Of a DNA stretch of 64,000 nt, positions 44,254 through 56,911 are shown piece after piece (the stretch's first letter is position 1; every line of letters starts with the position of its first letter). Origin of the DNA: Cryptomeria japonica (taxonomy: Eukaryota; Streptophyta; Pinopsida; Cupressales; Cupressaceae); assembly GCF_030272615.1 (NCBI RefSeq), contig NC_081409.1, forward strand, positions 241,574,332 to 241,638,331, given 5' to 3'. The notes beneath the pieces were generated by a model, which made no database searches, was not told where the DNA came from, and saw only the letters and a list, made by a program, of their open reading frames with translations. The position numbers and the translations under genes were made by a program.

Positions 44254-44564
44254 TGTAGTCGGGAATAATCAATTATGTTATAGTGTCGTCATTATGTTGT
44301 GTCATCATCGGTAATTGTGTGTTATGGGAGTCAGTTAGTTCACCGGAAGGGTAGTTGGACGCGACGGTTGGTCGCACCCCCTCGGGTATTATATATTGTA
44401 TCTTGTTCCCTCGGGAAATGATCATTGTAACCGGGGACTATATGAAGGAAAATATACTTGTTTCTTTGGAGTTATAACACTTATCTTATGGCATACTAGC
44501 TTCTCTTATTCTATACTGTGCATTTACCTCTTATGTCTCTGAAATAGTTTCCATAGGCGAAACA
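44254..44564 (+). repeat. 5' LTR of element G
   Basis: Begins TGTAGTCGGGAATAATC, ends CATAGGCGAAACA. A likely TATA element, ACTATATGAAGG, lies near 44437. Confidence 0.93.
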
Positions 44565-44586
44565 TCTAGCGTCGTTGCCAGGCCTA
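44565..44586 (+). other. Primer-binding site of element G
   Basis: TCTAGCGTCGTTGCCAGGCC follows the LTR at once and resembles the complement of the tRNA-Asp 3' end (TGGCGCCGTTGCCGGG) with several mismatches. Confidence 0.65.
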
Positions 44587-44613
44587 ATCCGGGCATACAT
44601 GGCTGAAGGATAA

Positions 44614-46865
44614 ATGGGTCAACCTATCCGCGAGAACATCGTCGATGAGGATGATGAGCGACTGAACAAACTCTATGGAGGAGAGGATGCATTGACGAGA
44701 GACTTTGTAATCCGGTTCCAAGCGGCCATAGAAACCTTCGCACGGAGAGAGGCGACACGAGAAGAAGTACCGCAAGGTGTAGTGTGGGACGCTCTCAACA
44801 TCAGCCTGGCGGCAAACAGACTGTTGCGCCAACTCCCTCGTCCCTTGGCCCAAGCATCCCTTGCTCACCAACACCGAAGGGAGGAGATTGAGCGAGAACA
44901 GAGACGACACCAAGTTCTCTGTAATTACGAGGAAAACGACCGGCGATGGGAAGAAGAGCGTGATGAAAGACGCCACAGGGGAAACTAACTCTTGAACCCC
45001 TATGGGAGGAATAAAGCAATACTGTAATAATTCTGGCACAATGTTGACATAAATTGTGGCCGAAAGGGAAAATAATAAAAGTTTTTTTTGTTTTGTGTAC
45101 ATGATGTGTGCTTGCTATGTATGGAAGTGATTCATGCCCAGTATACTAAATAAGGACAAAAATAAAAAGATACAAAGTGACTAATGGGAAGTGGCACAAA
45201 GAGCGTTGAATCTCAGACAGCAGATAGAACCAAGGTGTAGGCTAAGGCAGCTTGTCAAGGGACGACCGGCCGAGTGGTTGCTCGAAGGGAACCCAGGAGG
45301 TGTCACGGAGGTTGCGGAGGCAGAGATAGACGGAGAGAATTACACTCTCTACACTGTTGTAGGGTTGCACGAAGGGAATCTAGAAGGAGTCATGGAGGGT
45401 GCCGAAGGAGAACTCTACAGTTCACCAAAATACCACCGTAGGGTAAGAAGTTGCGAAGAGTTGGTGGAACAAATAAGGCGAAGTCTAAACCTGATCAACG
45501 CTACCAGAGACCTACTAAAGAACTTGTCCATTTCGGAGGACATCGGAGGGAGACGATCGAAGGTGCCGGGGGAGCACAAGGGTACCGTACGAGAGGCAAT
45601 TTGTTCAGTTCGGGGTTAGCAACCTTCTCCCGAGGACCCACGAGTGGAGGGTCAGGTGCAGGAGGCAGAGGCGGAGAATCACTAGGTACAAGCACACAAG
45701 GCACTGGAGGAGCGAGACCCAGCGGTGGGATGGCAAGTAAGCAAAAATTGCCAAAGTTCACAGGCGATGGCAAGGAAGATCCCGTACGACATTGTCATAC
45801 ATGTGAAACAATTTGGTCAGCCAATCGGGTGACCAATCATGACGACTGGGTGCAGCAGTTCCCAGCCACACTAAGAGGAGTTGCCATTTATTGGTACTCT
45901 GACATGGACAAAACTGAGATTGACACATGAGAGAACTTGGAGAAGGCATTTAAAGTAGAATTTCAGTTGCTAAGAGACGATAACAAAATTGTAGTCGAAA
46001 TCTACGGTACCAAGCAAGGTACTAAGGAGACCGTTTGCGCATATAGCCAAAGGCTAAAGGAATTGTTGGGCAAGATGGAAAGCCAACTGGCAAATGGATT
46101 GAAGAAATGGTGGTTTGTGGAAGGATTGAGATCCTCCTTGCGTAGAAAAATGAAAATTGTTCCACCAACGTCATATGAGGACGCCTATAATAGGGCAATG
46201 GACTTGGAAAGCGAACATAAAACATCAAAAAAGAAGAAAAATAATAAATCTTCATCGGAAGAGGACGATGAGTCTTCCGAAGGGAGCAGCAACAGCGGGG
46301 AGTCAAGTAAAAAGGTGCAAGCGCTCCAGAAAGACATGGAGCGAATGAGGAGAGAATTTAAAGCAATGAGAAGCACGGGTCGGACCGAAAGGGATGTATG
46401 GTGCACGGAGTGCAAAGAGGAAGGACATACGAAGGGTACCTGTCCAAAGAAGGCCTTTTGCGAGATTTGCCAAGTGATGGGACACTCCATCAAGGAGTGC
46501 CCATACAACATGAAGACATGGAATGCACAAGTTCTATTCACTGAGCAGGCCACAACATCCACACCAGCGGGTACGGCCCAACAGAACAACACAACGGCAT
46601 CCTCTGGAGGGTACTGGGATAATAGACGCGGCGGAAGGAATAATAATAATAATAACAATAACTGAAGCCATATCCAGTATGATGCCAAGGGCTGACCTAT
46701 GATCCAGTGTAGGGCCTGCAGTCAATGGGGGCACTTCGCCCAAGATTGCACGAAGGAGGCTAACCAGCAGAATCTCTGCCGATGGTGCGGACCGGGGTAC
46801 CATGAGGATACAAACTACCCGAAACCTGGAGTCAATCTTTTGAACATTGAAAACCCACTCAGGCA
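44614..46865 (+). pseudogene. Element G gag with four zinc knuckles
   Basis: Starts MGQPIRENIVDEDDE at 44614. Pieces: 44614-44988 (helical, Arg/Glu-rich), 45191-45930 in two frames (core, KQKLPKFTGDGKEDPVRHC), and 45937-46665 (EKAFKVEFQLLRDDNKIV and a Lys/Ser-rich stretch). Knuckles are CTECKEEGHTKGTC, CEICQVMGHSIKEC and CRACSQWGHFAQDC, then a damaged fourth, CRWCGPGYHEDTNY, whose last Cys is Tyr. The third and fourth lie in a different piece (46699-46850), after a stop. Gag leads into protease without a spacer. Confidence 0.88.
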
Positions 46866-46871
46866 GAGGTA

Positions 46872-47619
46872 TTGGCGGTTACGAGGGCGCAGGCAAAGAT
46901 GGCCTCCTACCCAGACCCCCGCATAGAAATGGAACGAGTGCGAGAAGCAAGGGCAAAGATTACAAAGGAGATGATAGCACAAGAGAGAAATAGCAGGGAG
47001 GCCACAAGCACGTCCCAGACTAAGGGGGAAGAAAACATCCTGAGGCAAGTCTTGCAAATGGAGGTACTCGTGAGAGTCCAAGACCTCCTAGAAACCATGC
47101 CCCATATAAAAACGGCTATCCTAAATGTTGTGCCCACACAAAGTCACCAAGCGAAGAAGGCTAAAAGCTCTACGGTCGACCCAATGTTGTTAGTTGTTAA
47201 CAATGGACACCACCCAGCCATGGTAGAAATGGGCATCCTCGGGACCACCCTGACGGACACCATCGTGGACGGAGGGTCAGGAGTAAATGTGCTCTCGAAG
47301 GAGACATGGAAGAAATTGGGGAAGCCCACGTTTAATATATTGGGAGCAGACCAGCATGGAATTAAACCCCTCAGGACACTCATGGCACAGCAAGTGATGA
47401 TCGGCACACAACCATTCGTGCTGGATTTTGTAGTGATCCCATTAAAACAAAAAGGGTACGACGCCATCCTCGGACGGGGGTGGGTAATTGCCACCAAGGC
47501 AAAGCATGACTAGAAGAGAAATACACTCTCGTTAGAGAGCATGGGGAGAAAGTACGTGATAGACCTCTGAATGCAGATGGTGAGCCAGGAGTTAGCATCC
47601 TCCTCAGATTCGGAGTCGA
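46872..47619 (+). pseudogene. Element G aspartic protease
   Basis: The active-site segment is TIVDGGSGVNVL, with DGGS where DTG/DSG is usual; the same is seen in F. It is followed by LGKPTFNILGADQHGIKPL and DAILGRGWVIA. A stop follows at 47511. The N-terminal linker AQAKMASYPDPRIEMERVRE matches the gag end of F, confirming the domain order. Confidence 0.86.
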
Positions 47620-48900
47620 ATGGAGACCGGTGGGAGGAAGATGAAGGCCGACGGCGAAGGGGTTCTAGAATTAGAAGCATGCTCAGGGGATGACGGGGAT
47701 TCTATGAATGGCCTCTTCCATTGGCAGATGGAGGATCATGAATTGTTCACACCCTCGTGTAATGTGTTGAGCATCGAAGAACAACCGAAGGTATTCCCCC
47801 CAGAGTACGGAGAATACAGGGAGGGGGAGGCCCCTATGAATGACACTCCGGCACACCAGTTTCCCAAAGACGGACCCATCAGATACGAGGAAGCCAAGTT
47901 GAAAGACACAAATTTAGGAGAGGCGAGCAATCCCAAGAAGATTCTTGTGGGAGATGACTGGAACTTGGTGCTAAAGGCTGCAACATTTAAAATTTTCCTA
48001 GAATATAAGGATGTGTTCGCATGGACCTACAAGGACCTAAAGGGTGTACCCCCAGAGCTATGCGTACACCGCATTACATTGGTACTCGGAGCCCAACCCG
48101 TAAGGAAGCGACCCTACCGTATGAATAAAAACTATACCGCACGGGTGAATGAAGAAATTGAATGGATTTTGGAAGCAGGGATAATTTTCAAAGTACAGAC
48201 AAGTGAATGGGTGTCCCCCATTGTGATCTCACTCAAAAAGGACGGCAACGAGATCCAGATTTGTGTAGACTTCCGGTGTCTGAATGCGGTCACCATCAAG
48301 GACCCCTTTGCTATCCCCTTCACCGACAGTATCCTAGAAGAAGTGGTTGGACACGAGATGTATTCCTTCATGGATGGGTTCTCTGGGTACAACCAAATAT
48401 CCATTGCGGAGGAAGACAAGTTAAAGACAACCTTCGTAGTGGAAGACGGTGTATATGCATACAATCAAATGCCCTTTGGCCTGTGTAATGCACCGGCAAC
48501 CTTCCAGCATATCATTTTGCACATCTTCGACAAGATGTCTACAGGGAACTTCAAGGCCTTCTTGGACGATTGGTCCATTTATAGAAGCCAGGACACGTAT
48601 CTCAAAGCCCTCGGGGAGTGCATGGAGAGATGTCGAAGGGCACGACTAGCCCTCAATCCAAAAAATGCAGGTTCATGGTGCCGCAAGGAAAGTTACTCGG
48701 GCATATTGTGTGCAAGTAGGGACTAAAAACTGACCCTAACAAAATTAGAGTCATAGTAGAGATGGAAGCCCCGACGGACGTCATTGGAGTGAAGTCTTTC
48801 TTTGGCCATGTGGGGTACTACAAGAGGTTCATCAAGAACTTCGCCGAAGTGTCCCACCCCTTACATGGAAGGGGGAGCCATATGTCTGGACGAAGCTACA
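47620..48900 (+). pseudogene. Element G reverse transcriptase
   Basis: A 368-codon frame holds EYKDVFAWTYKDLKGVPPEL, PYRMNKNYTARVNEEIEWIL, CVDFRCLNAVTIKDPF, FMDGFSGYNQI, MPFGLCNAPATFQHI and the catalytic FLDDW. The frame is lost at about 48660, where ALNPK should run into KCRFMVPQGKLLGHIV, readable in another frame. GHVGYYKRFIKNFAEVSHPL at about 48800-48860 ends the RT region. Confidence 0.9.
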
Positions 48901-48919
48901 GAGCGACGCATTCGAAGAG

Positions 48920-49327
48920 TTGAAGACAAGATTGCTGGGAGCCCCCATACTCACCTACCCGAACTGGGACAAGGAATTCCACGTCCACGTGGATGCATTG
49001 AATTATGCTATTGGAGCTACACTAGCTCAGGTAGGGGGGCACGGACTGGATCACCCGATATACTTTGCAAGTAGATTGCTCTCTAAGGTCGAGAAGAACT
49101 ATAGCACCACAGAGCACAAAGCCCTCGGCATGGTCTACTCCATGCAGAAGTTCAGGCACTACCTATTGGCCACACCATTCACCTTTTATGTAGACCATCA
49201 GGCACTTATGTATTTGGTGAACAAGCCCATCATCCAGGGAAGGGTAAGTCATTGGCTCTTGTTGCTTCAGGAGTTCACATTCACAATCGTGGTGAGACCA
49301 AGATGGAGCCATGTCATAGCAGATTAG
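48920..49327 (+). pseudogene. Element G RNase H
   Basis: Degrades the RNA of the RNA:DNA hybrid. The frame shows the catalytic set FHVHVDALNYAIGATL (Asp), YSTTEHKALGMVYSMQKFRHY (Glu) and FYVDHQALMYLV (Asp). A stop follows WSHVIAD where LSR should continue; the next frame begins LSRIKSEEPS with no loss of sequence. One base change therefore makes the break. Confidence 0.9.
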
Positions 49328-50700
49328 TTGTCCCGGATCAAGTCAGAGGAACCTTCGGAGGGAGTCAATGATGACTTCCCAGATGCACACCTGTTTCGGA
49401 TAGCCGTACTTCGCTCGTGGTACAAGAATATTGGGGAGTACCTGTCGTCGTCTCGATTTCCAAAGGACATGCCTCCAGGGGAACGAAGGAAACTAGTGTT
49501 AAGGAGCAGGACTTTCCAGTTAATTAATGGCCTACTATATAAAATGGGAGCGGACCAAGTACTAAGGCGTTGCGTTATGGAGGAGGAAGTTCCCAGTGTC
49601 TTGAGGGAGGCACATGAGAGCCCCGCAAGCGCACATATGGGCCCGGACGCGACAGCACAGAAGGTGTTGCTAGCAGGGCTATGGTGGCCCACGGTACACA
49701 ACGATGCTCGAGAGTGGGTCGTGGGGTGTGACACTTGCCAACGGGCAAGCAAACCCTTGAAGCGAGACTTTATGCCCTTAAACCCTTCACATGCACAGGA
49801 ACTATTCGAACGGTGGGGACTTGACTTCGTAGGGCCTCTCAAGGCAGCCGTGCACACCGATGCTGATACATTGTGGTCGCTACATAATACTTAACTAAAT
49901 GGGTGGAGGCTAGGGCTCTCCCGGACAACTCTGCAGTAAGTACGGCTAGATTCATCTATGAGCAGATTATTACCAGATACGGCATCCCTATTCAATTGAC
50001 CAGTGACAGAGGAGGACATTTTGTCAACCATGTGGTAAAGTTATTAACGACTGAATTAAAAAAAAAATCATTCTCTGTTGAGTCCCTACTACCCTCGGGC
50101 GAACGGACAAGCCGAGGCCACAAACAAAATCTTGGTCACGATTATCTACAAGTCTTGCAGAGTTGAAGGGGAGGATTGGGACAAAAGGTTACCATCGGTC
50201 CTGTGGGCCTACTGCATGACCTACAAGACCACCACGAGCCACACACCCTTCCAGTTGATGTATGGGCAGGAGGCCGTAGTCCCTGTGCAATTCATGGTAC
50301 CAAGTTTGCAGATCTCTATTGACAATAAACTCGCGGATATGGAAAGCCTATGAGAGCGATTGCACACCCTCAATAAACTCGAGGAGTGGAGGATGCTGAC
50401 ACAATGGGCAATCGAGGTCGCGCAGCAGCAAAGGAAGCACTGGCACGATAAGCACCTCCGGAAGATGGGCTTTACCCTGGGTCAATTGGTGTTGAAATAT
50501 AATGGAAAAAATGAGATAAAACGAGGGAAATTTAAAGTGTTGGGGCCCTACAGAGTCTGAGAGGTTGGGGCGAATGGGTCAATCAAATTGGGGATCCTCG
50601 ACGGCAAGGAGATTCCAGAGGCCGTCAACGGGTCCAAGCTGAAAATTTATGATGAATGGAGACAGAACACGGGCCCCACCCAGCTCGACGGAAACCCCAC
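49328..50700 (+). pseudogene. Element G integrase
   Basis: The zinc-binding domain has EAHESPASAH and GCDTCQRASK (HHCC). The catalytic residues are LDFVGP (D), LTSDRGGHF (D) and YYPRANGQAEATNKIL (E). The 49894-49903 and ~50070 junctions are frame breaks; otherwise the order is complete. The C-terminal end reads GSIKLGILDGKEIPEAVNG then SKLKIYDEW (about 50578-50660). I see no chromodomain. Integrase of this kind makes 5-bp duplications, as seen at every LTR-type element here. Confidence 0.88.
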
Positions 50701-51049
50701 CCAACCTGAGGAAAATACCAATAACATAAAATAAAAAAATGAATCAGTGGCCACGGTGGAACCAATGTCAGGGGGTCACCATGTGGTCGTTGTCCACCAC
50801 GGTTAGGCCTCGACAAATCAGTTATACTAGCCGCCACGAAAGAAAACAAAAGTGCCCACACCCCAGCCAAAGACACAATCGTGAGGGAAAAAGAATTGCA
50901 GCAGAAGGGAGCTGAAAGATATCGTATGTAATTCGAAGGGAAACAATAGAATCGAACCTGGCCGCAGGGAGGTAATAATTTCCGCGCGCCATTTGTCTTG
51001 AGGGAAAAATTAGTTATAGATTACAGTCGGGAATAAAGAAGAAAGGTGG

Positions 51050-52625
51050 CGTAACTACCTTAGGCAATTGAAGCCATTAAAGATTGCACATTAAGATAGA
51101 AAGCAAGAACAAGAGACATGCATTCAACAGGAAAAAGGCAGTGGAAGACGAATGTGCAGAAGAGCATGGATAAAACGGCAAGGGTTTTACCTTCAGGGGT
51201 GAGGGTTGCCGGTAGCAACAAAAAGAAGCCACTGACGGGGAAAGCAACAACCAGGGTTACAGCCGACACGGTTATATTCGAGGGAGTTAATGGAGGAGAG
51301 TGCAGGAGGTAGTGGTAGCAAAACCCTAATAACCATGAAGTAAAAAATTCGTTAAGGAAGGCAGGAGTGCATTGGGTGGTTCAGATGCCGGTTTTTTCAT
51401 ATCAAGAAATTTGAGCCACTAATGCGGACAATGATAGCAGCATTCGACCACACCACCAAGAAAAGCACTTTCCAGTATATGAAGCACACAGTCACAGTCT
51501 CCTTCACGGCAGCCGACTTCACCAGGGTATTTGGCATACCCGGGAGGAATGGGAAGAAAGTAGATATGAAGGCGCAAAAGATGAACGTAGACCAGAAAGA
51601 ACATTGGATACGCATGGTCTCCAGAAATCTTACACCAACGGAATTTGATTCCATAGCCAAGACCACTAAGGGGAGAGGGATGAAGAAATCTTTTGTGGCA
51701 TAAGGGCCATGGCGCTGCATCATGGACATGGTCAAGAGCAAATTGACGGGGTCCAGTCGGGCATTGGACATAACACTCCCACAAATCATCCTGATGAACG
51801 GGTTGATGAATGAACTACAGTATGACTGGGCATCAGTACTGGCAGACAGAATGTTCGAGTTCATGACATTGCAGCATCGCACATTTTATATGCCGCACTA
51901 CACCATCGGGTTATTTCTGGAGGTGACGCTTTCACAGCTCCCAACAGACAAGCTGGAAACTCAGTCGGAGGGGAACTTGGCACCCAGCGAGCCGCCTATT
52001 TTTCAATGGAGGCATCTTGACATAGGGTTGGTACCCAGGGTGGGTTAGAAACGGCAAAGGCAGGAGGTGTCAGAGTCTGTGGATATTGACAGTGGGTGGG
52101 ATGAGACCTCGGAGGCCTCGAGTGACTCAGAGGGAGATAGCGAGGAGAGCCTAGCAGAGACCGTATGGGTATCCACACTGGTCTTGTTGCTACGCCCATG
52201 CTAACAGCCTCAACACACGAGTCCACCAACGGTGACAGTTGCATCTATCCCTGCCTTCGGCTAGCAGAGGCCGCCAATTCACATGGTGCCACCAGTAGTG
52301 GCAGCAGAGGAAGTGAGAGAGGCAGTACCATCCGAGGGTGTGGGGGAGTTCGTACCCACTGTACAAGCGCAGGAATTGGGGAAGGATCAGACAGGTACTA
52401 TGGGCGAAGAGGAATGTTGGCTGAGGGAGATGGAGATAACACCTATGTCGCCTTCGCCAACTACTACCATTTCTCCCCCATGGGCGACTTCTGGGAGCAG
52501 GGACCCTCGAGCGGACGTAGAGGTGGAGGTGGTTGACATAGATAGCCACGGTTCCCCTAGAGATATGGCATATTCGGCAGAAGTGCAGGGGAGGGAGTTG
52601 GCACTTGAACAGAAGGCAGAGGTCC
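51050..52625 (+). pseudogene. Element G extra ORF 3' of pol, N-terminal part
   Basis: Begins near MHSTGKRQWKTNVQ (51118). The piece 51422-51703 reads YMKHTVTVSFTAADFTRVFG; 51722-52048 reads LPQIILMNGLMNELQYDWAS then VLADRMFEFMTL; then an acidic Ser/Glu-rich stretch (SGWDETSEASSDSEGDSEES) and a Pro-rich part. The F-x-IP followed by a 'YDWA...' helix pattern resembles the protein of unit B (FDIPF...KFDWAQIISD). Such ORFs occur 3' of pol in Athila/Tat elements, where their role is unknown. There are several stops. Unit C interrupts it at 52625. Confidence 0.65.
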
Positions 52626-53480
52626 TGTTGACGTGTATTTTGTACACCATCATACACAGAATAAAATACCAATAGGCATCTTGTCCTCTCTTGAGAAAAT
52701 AGTCTCTAACTGCTGAAGATTCGCATAAAGGATCAGTTAGGTAGACTCCAAGGTTCTTTTAGTAGGGTCTCTACGTGTGGACAAGCTTCCAGCAGTATGA
52801 TGTGATTTGTTGTTTCCTCCAAGGGGCCTTACGTATTCCGAAAGTTCAAGATTTTGCCAAACTAAGAAACTTTTCAAAAATAACAAAAGAGTAGGGTTTG
52901 AAAGAGGTCTAATCTAGTCTAACCCTATGAATGACTTAGTATGGACAAGACTTGGCGAGATTCAACCAACTTCAATTTTGCCATAAGATAACAACTCAAT
53001 TGAAATTAGTGCGATCTTCTAAGGTAATAAAATAATATTCAATGCATCAAAGATCATGGACACTACCACGAAGGTACATATCCAAGGTACAATAATGATT
53101 GAAGATTAAGGGGTTCAAGGTATTCTCCAGTCGACCACGCAAGGCGTTCTTACAATCAGCAAGAAGCTAGTGGTTTGGATTACGAATCCTACCAAAAATC
53201 AAGTCTCACACTATGTCCTTCAAATTAACAAGCTACTTTGATTGAGCATGATTCAAGTAAATCAAACAACCATGAAGATAACTTAAGAAAGTTGCAACGA
53301 AACACCATAACTTCAATATTTCATTGATTTCCAAATCATCATGTACAACAATTTGCTTGAATTTCTCTCTTCAAAACTCAATCTTGCTACAAAATAAAAT
53401 TGCTTCTAACTCTAATTTCTCTTCTCTATTACATCAACTATTGACTATTACACTATTACCAAATGAAATGAAAAATGGGG

Positions 53481-53490
53481 GTATAAATAG
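53481..53490 (-). promoter_or_regulatory. TATA-like box of unit C
   Basis: The minus strand reads CTATTTATACCCCC. Same relative position and orientation as in units A, B and D. Confidence 0.6.
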
Positions 53491-53682
53491 CATCCCCAAT
53501 TACAATGAAAGGTCCAGATTGAAAGTAGATCAACGGTCAAGATCATGACACCTAAACCCTAATTAGGGTTTGTTACAAATGGCCTCCTTTTTACTGAACA
53601 ATATTAAATGCATAGCCAAATATCAAATTTGGCACAAAAACCTAGGAGACATAAACCAATGACAAATAAGATGCCATGTCAT

Positions 53683-56600
53683 CTATAACAACCTTTTATC
53701 TAGAACCTTATTCCCTTTCCAATGTTCTTTTCTGGCATATGCAATGAATCTTGTCACGATTCCTTCGATTTCTGCAATTGGAATTCCGGGAAGATTCTTC
53801 ATACTCTCTTCCAAGTGGATGACCTGATCGAATGCATCTAGGAGAGCTGCGTCCCATGAAGCTTCAAGTTCTTTCGTTCTTTCAATCAGGAGCATGGTGG
53901 CAAACATTTGATCATATTGCTCATCTGTAACATTTGCGTCCTTGCAAAAGATGACCTTGATTCTATCCTCTAACTCCTGCATATCCACATCTGTCTCGAC
54001 CTCGATCCTTCTGCCAAGAATGGTACGAAGTACCTCAAATACTCTGTCCTGGATCGGATTGATCACCTCCTCAACTTGGCCACATCTAACACTAATGTCC
54101 TCGAAGAAAACACTCTTCATATGGAGTAAGGTTGACCACTGAAACAAACTGTGAGATTCCCCATCCAAAATCTTCTCTTGCGCTAAGATCTTCCTTGATG
54201 TATGTCTAATAACTTTCAAGACAGGAATGATAACATCCTTGGTATGGGCGAATGCAGCTACTGTTATCATCAAATTGTGGATTATCTCAAGAACTTGGAT
54301 AGCTTGATGAATAATCTTCATCATCCTTGTAACAAACTCTATGGCCATTGTATGAGATCTATCCATCCAATTACTTGTACGTTGGACCATGTTCCTGAAT
54401 CTTTCTGCCTCACTGATTGATTGAAGTGGAAGTGCTTGCACTGGTGATCTAGCTGGATCCTGACGTCCCAAAGGTTCATTGATGTGACTGAAATACGTCC
54501 TCCATGCACCGACCTCTCTCTCAAGCTTTCTATTCTTCTCCATTTCTTCTCTAAGCTTGTCTTTCAATGCCTCAAATGAGTCGGTAGCATCATCTAAAGT
54601 CTGCTCAGCTGTGAATGGTCCTAGCTCAAATGTCTGTATATCATATTCCTCTGCTAGGATCTCACCTTCATATTTGTCTGCTGCCGGTGTAGCTATCTGC
54701 AATTTCCTGGATCCAGTCTCATCTCGAATCATCTTGGACATCTTGGTAGCCTTTCTCTTCTCTGTCACTTCCTGGGAATGTCCAACAAGGCTCTCTAAAT
54801 CAATTGCACTGTCCTCGTCCTCTACTACGATCACCTTGGTTAATCTTTCTTTCAACCAATCTGGGATAATCGATCTTGTTTCTTGAACTTGAATCTCTTT
54901 GTGCACTATTTCTTCTTGTCCGGGAGGAGATGTCATTTCATTATCTTCTCCTAACTCATAGTCTTGGAGAGATCCATCTGGTGACCCTTGCTGTGCCTGT
55001 CCTCCTTCCTTCCTGTCGTTCTGTACCATAGACTCCATGGATTCTTCCACTTGAATTGTTCTCTTCTCAGGTCTAGAAGAAGTACCGGATGATCGATCTC
55101 TGTTAGCCTCTTGTTTCCTCTTGGAAGATTCTCCCTTTCCAGGTCTCTCTTTCCTCTTCGAACCTCTTGGATGGAGATTGCCCTCACTGGCACATCGAAG
55201 GTTCCCTTCACCTGAATTTCTAGGATTAGGATTGCCTTCACTCACACTAGCTCCACCTTCGGCTGGTTTCTCTTCCAAAGTGAAAGACAGCTATGCCTTG
55301 TTCTCTCAACTTTTGATGTTGTATGTCAACCCATCTGCGAGTACAAGACAAGACTGGTGCCATCAAAGTAGCTAGATCCATGACCTCGGGCTCATTCCAA
55401 TCTAACCTTATTGTTTTGCTTTCTCGATCATAGGAAGACTGGATATGTCTGCCACTGTCCTGAGCTTGGTCGGCCACTCTGTAAATCCTGCATTTCCTAA
55501 TGAAATCCAAAGGCAATCTAGAATGCATTTTCCGTTTCACTTCAAGATCATCTAAGAGATTCATCATAAAATCTTCAATCTGATACTCATGTCTAAACTT
55601 CCTGCCGACTGTCTCCTCTAAATGTCCATGTGGATCAAAGCTTTCTCTCAGAGCAAAAGATGAAAAAGAATACAAGGCTAACTCCTTCTCTGCGTCATCC
55701 ATGGCTAAAGCATTAGGACATACCTCAACTGAATTACCCAAAATGATAGGTACTGGAACTCCATTCTGATGTCTGTGTCTGAATGCCTTCACATATGCTG
55801 CCAACTGTCTTGTTACCTCAAGTAACACAATTCTGTCTGTCGGATATCTCGGCAACATGTATGGAGGTAAAGGACATCCATGTACTCTAATATAAGTGAA
55901 CTTGGGAAACTGAATGAACCAAGCACCGTACCTCTTTATGAATTCCTGGGCATCCTGAGATAACCTGTTGTGAATCCCACCTTGCAACGTCCTTGTGATG
56001 TTCATCGTGAAAGTATCATTAACCAACTTGTAGTTACTTCCTGGCGGATGATGCAAGTAGGCATAGGAATCACAAGCTCTAACCTCGCCGGGTCCTCTTC
56101 CAATCATTCCTCTGTGAGGTAGTCCTGCGTACTCAACACTCCTGATCAAGGCATAGATGACATATGAACTCATGTAGAAAGACTTAGTAGCCTTGAGTCT
56201 CCTCAACTGTACGTCTAAGCAATGGCTAATCATTCTAGCCCAATGTATCGTACCCTTTCCCTGAACGATCACCTGGATGAAGTAAAACATCCACTTCTCA
56301 AAATAGAAGGCGTGAGGGGCTCCTGTAACTCGGTTGAGCATGGTAATCAAATCTCTGTACTCCTCCTGGAAATCAATCCTGTGCGGTGTGTTCGGGACCT
56401 TGCTCAGACGGGGACGGCTCTTAAGTAGCCAGTTCTTATTGATAATGCTTAGACAAGCATCTGGATCATCTTCGTACATTGATCTGGCTCCTTCTGTGCT
56501 CTTGTATATCATGTCCCTGTGCTCTGGAAGATGGAAAGCTTCACTTATAGCTTCCTCTGAAAGGTACGCCAAAGTGTTTCCCTCTTTGGACACGATCGTT

Positions 56601-56911
56601 CTAGACTGTGGATCATAATGACGAGCACACTCGATCATCAACTCATGGCACTGAACAGCTGGAGGAAAGCCGGCCGCCTTAATGATACCACTCTCGATTA
56701 TTCTCCGGGCGACAGGTGATGGCTTGCCAATGTAAGGGATCTCTCGAAACTTCTTCGTGCTGAAGTTGCCTAAGTTTGTATCTCCAATGTGGCTCCACTT
56801 CGACACGATCTTGGTCTCCACTTCTTCGGTCTTCTGATCTTCTTTCATGAGAGCTGAACGACTGGTGGATGCTCCCGCCTTCGGGGTTGTCATACCTACA
56901 CAACATTTCAT
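53683..56911 (-). pseudogene. Giant-LTR ORF of unit C, one frameshift
   Basis: Two open pieces, 56911-55247 (554 codons; conserved start MTTPKAGASTS at 56893) and 55278-53683 (531 codons), overlap by 32 bases in different frames. Together they align along the unit B protein: SHIGDTNLG, GFPPAVQCHELMIECARHYD, YFEKWMFYFIQVIV and RYGAWFIQFPKFTYIRV, then a Lys/Arg/Ser-rich linker and a helical C-terminal part. The break lies near the end of the N-terminal region, before the linker. No slippery heptamer is obvious, so it is more likely a single-base indel than programmed frameshifting. There are no other stops, so the copy is young. Confidence 0.82.

Noticed and set aside
53683-56911. Unit C proteins as transposase
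   Set aside because: No DDE/DDD spacing, zinc finger or dimerisation motif typical of plant transposases was recognised; similarity is only to the other giant-LTR ORFs.
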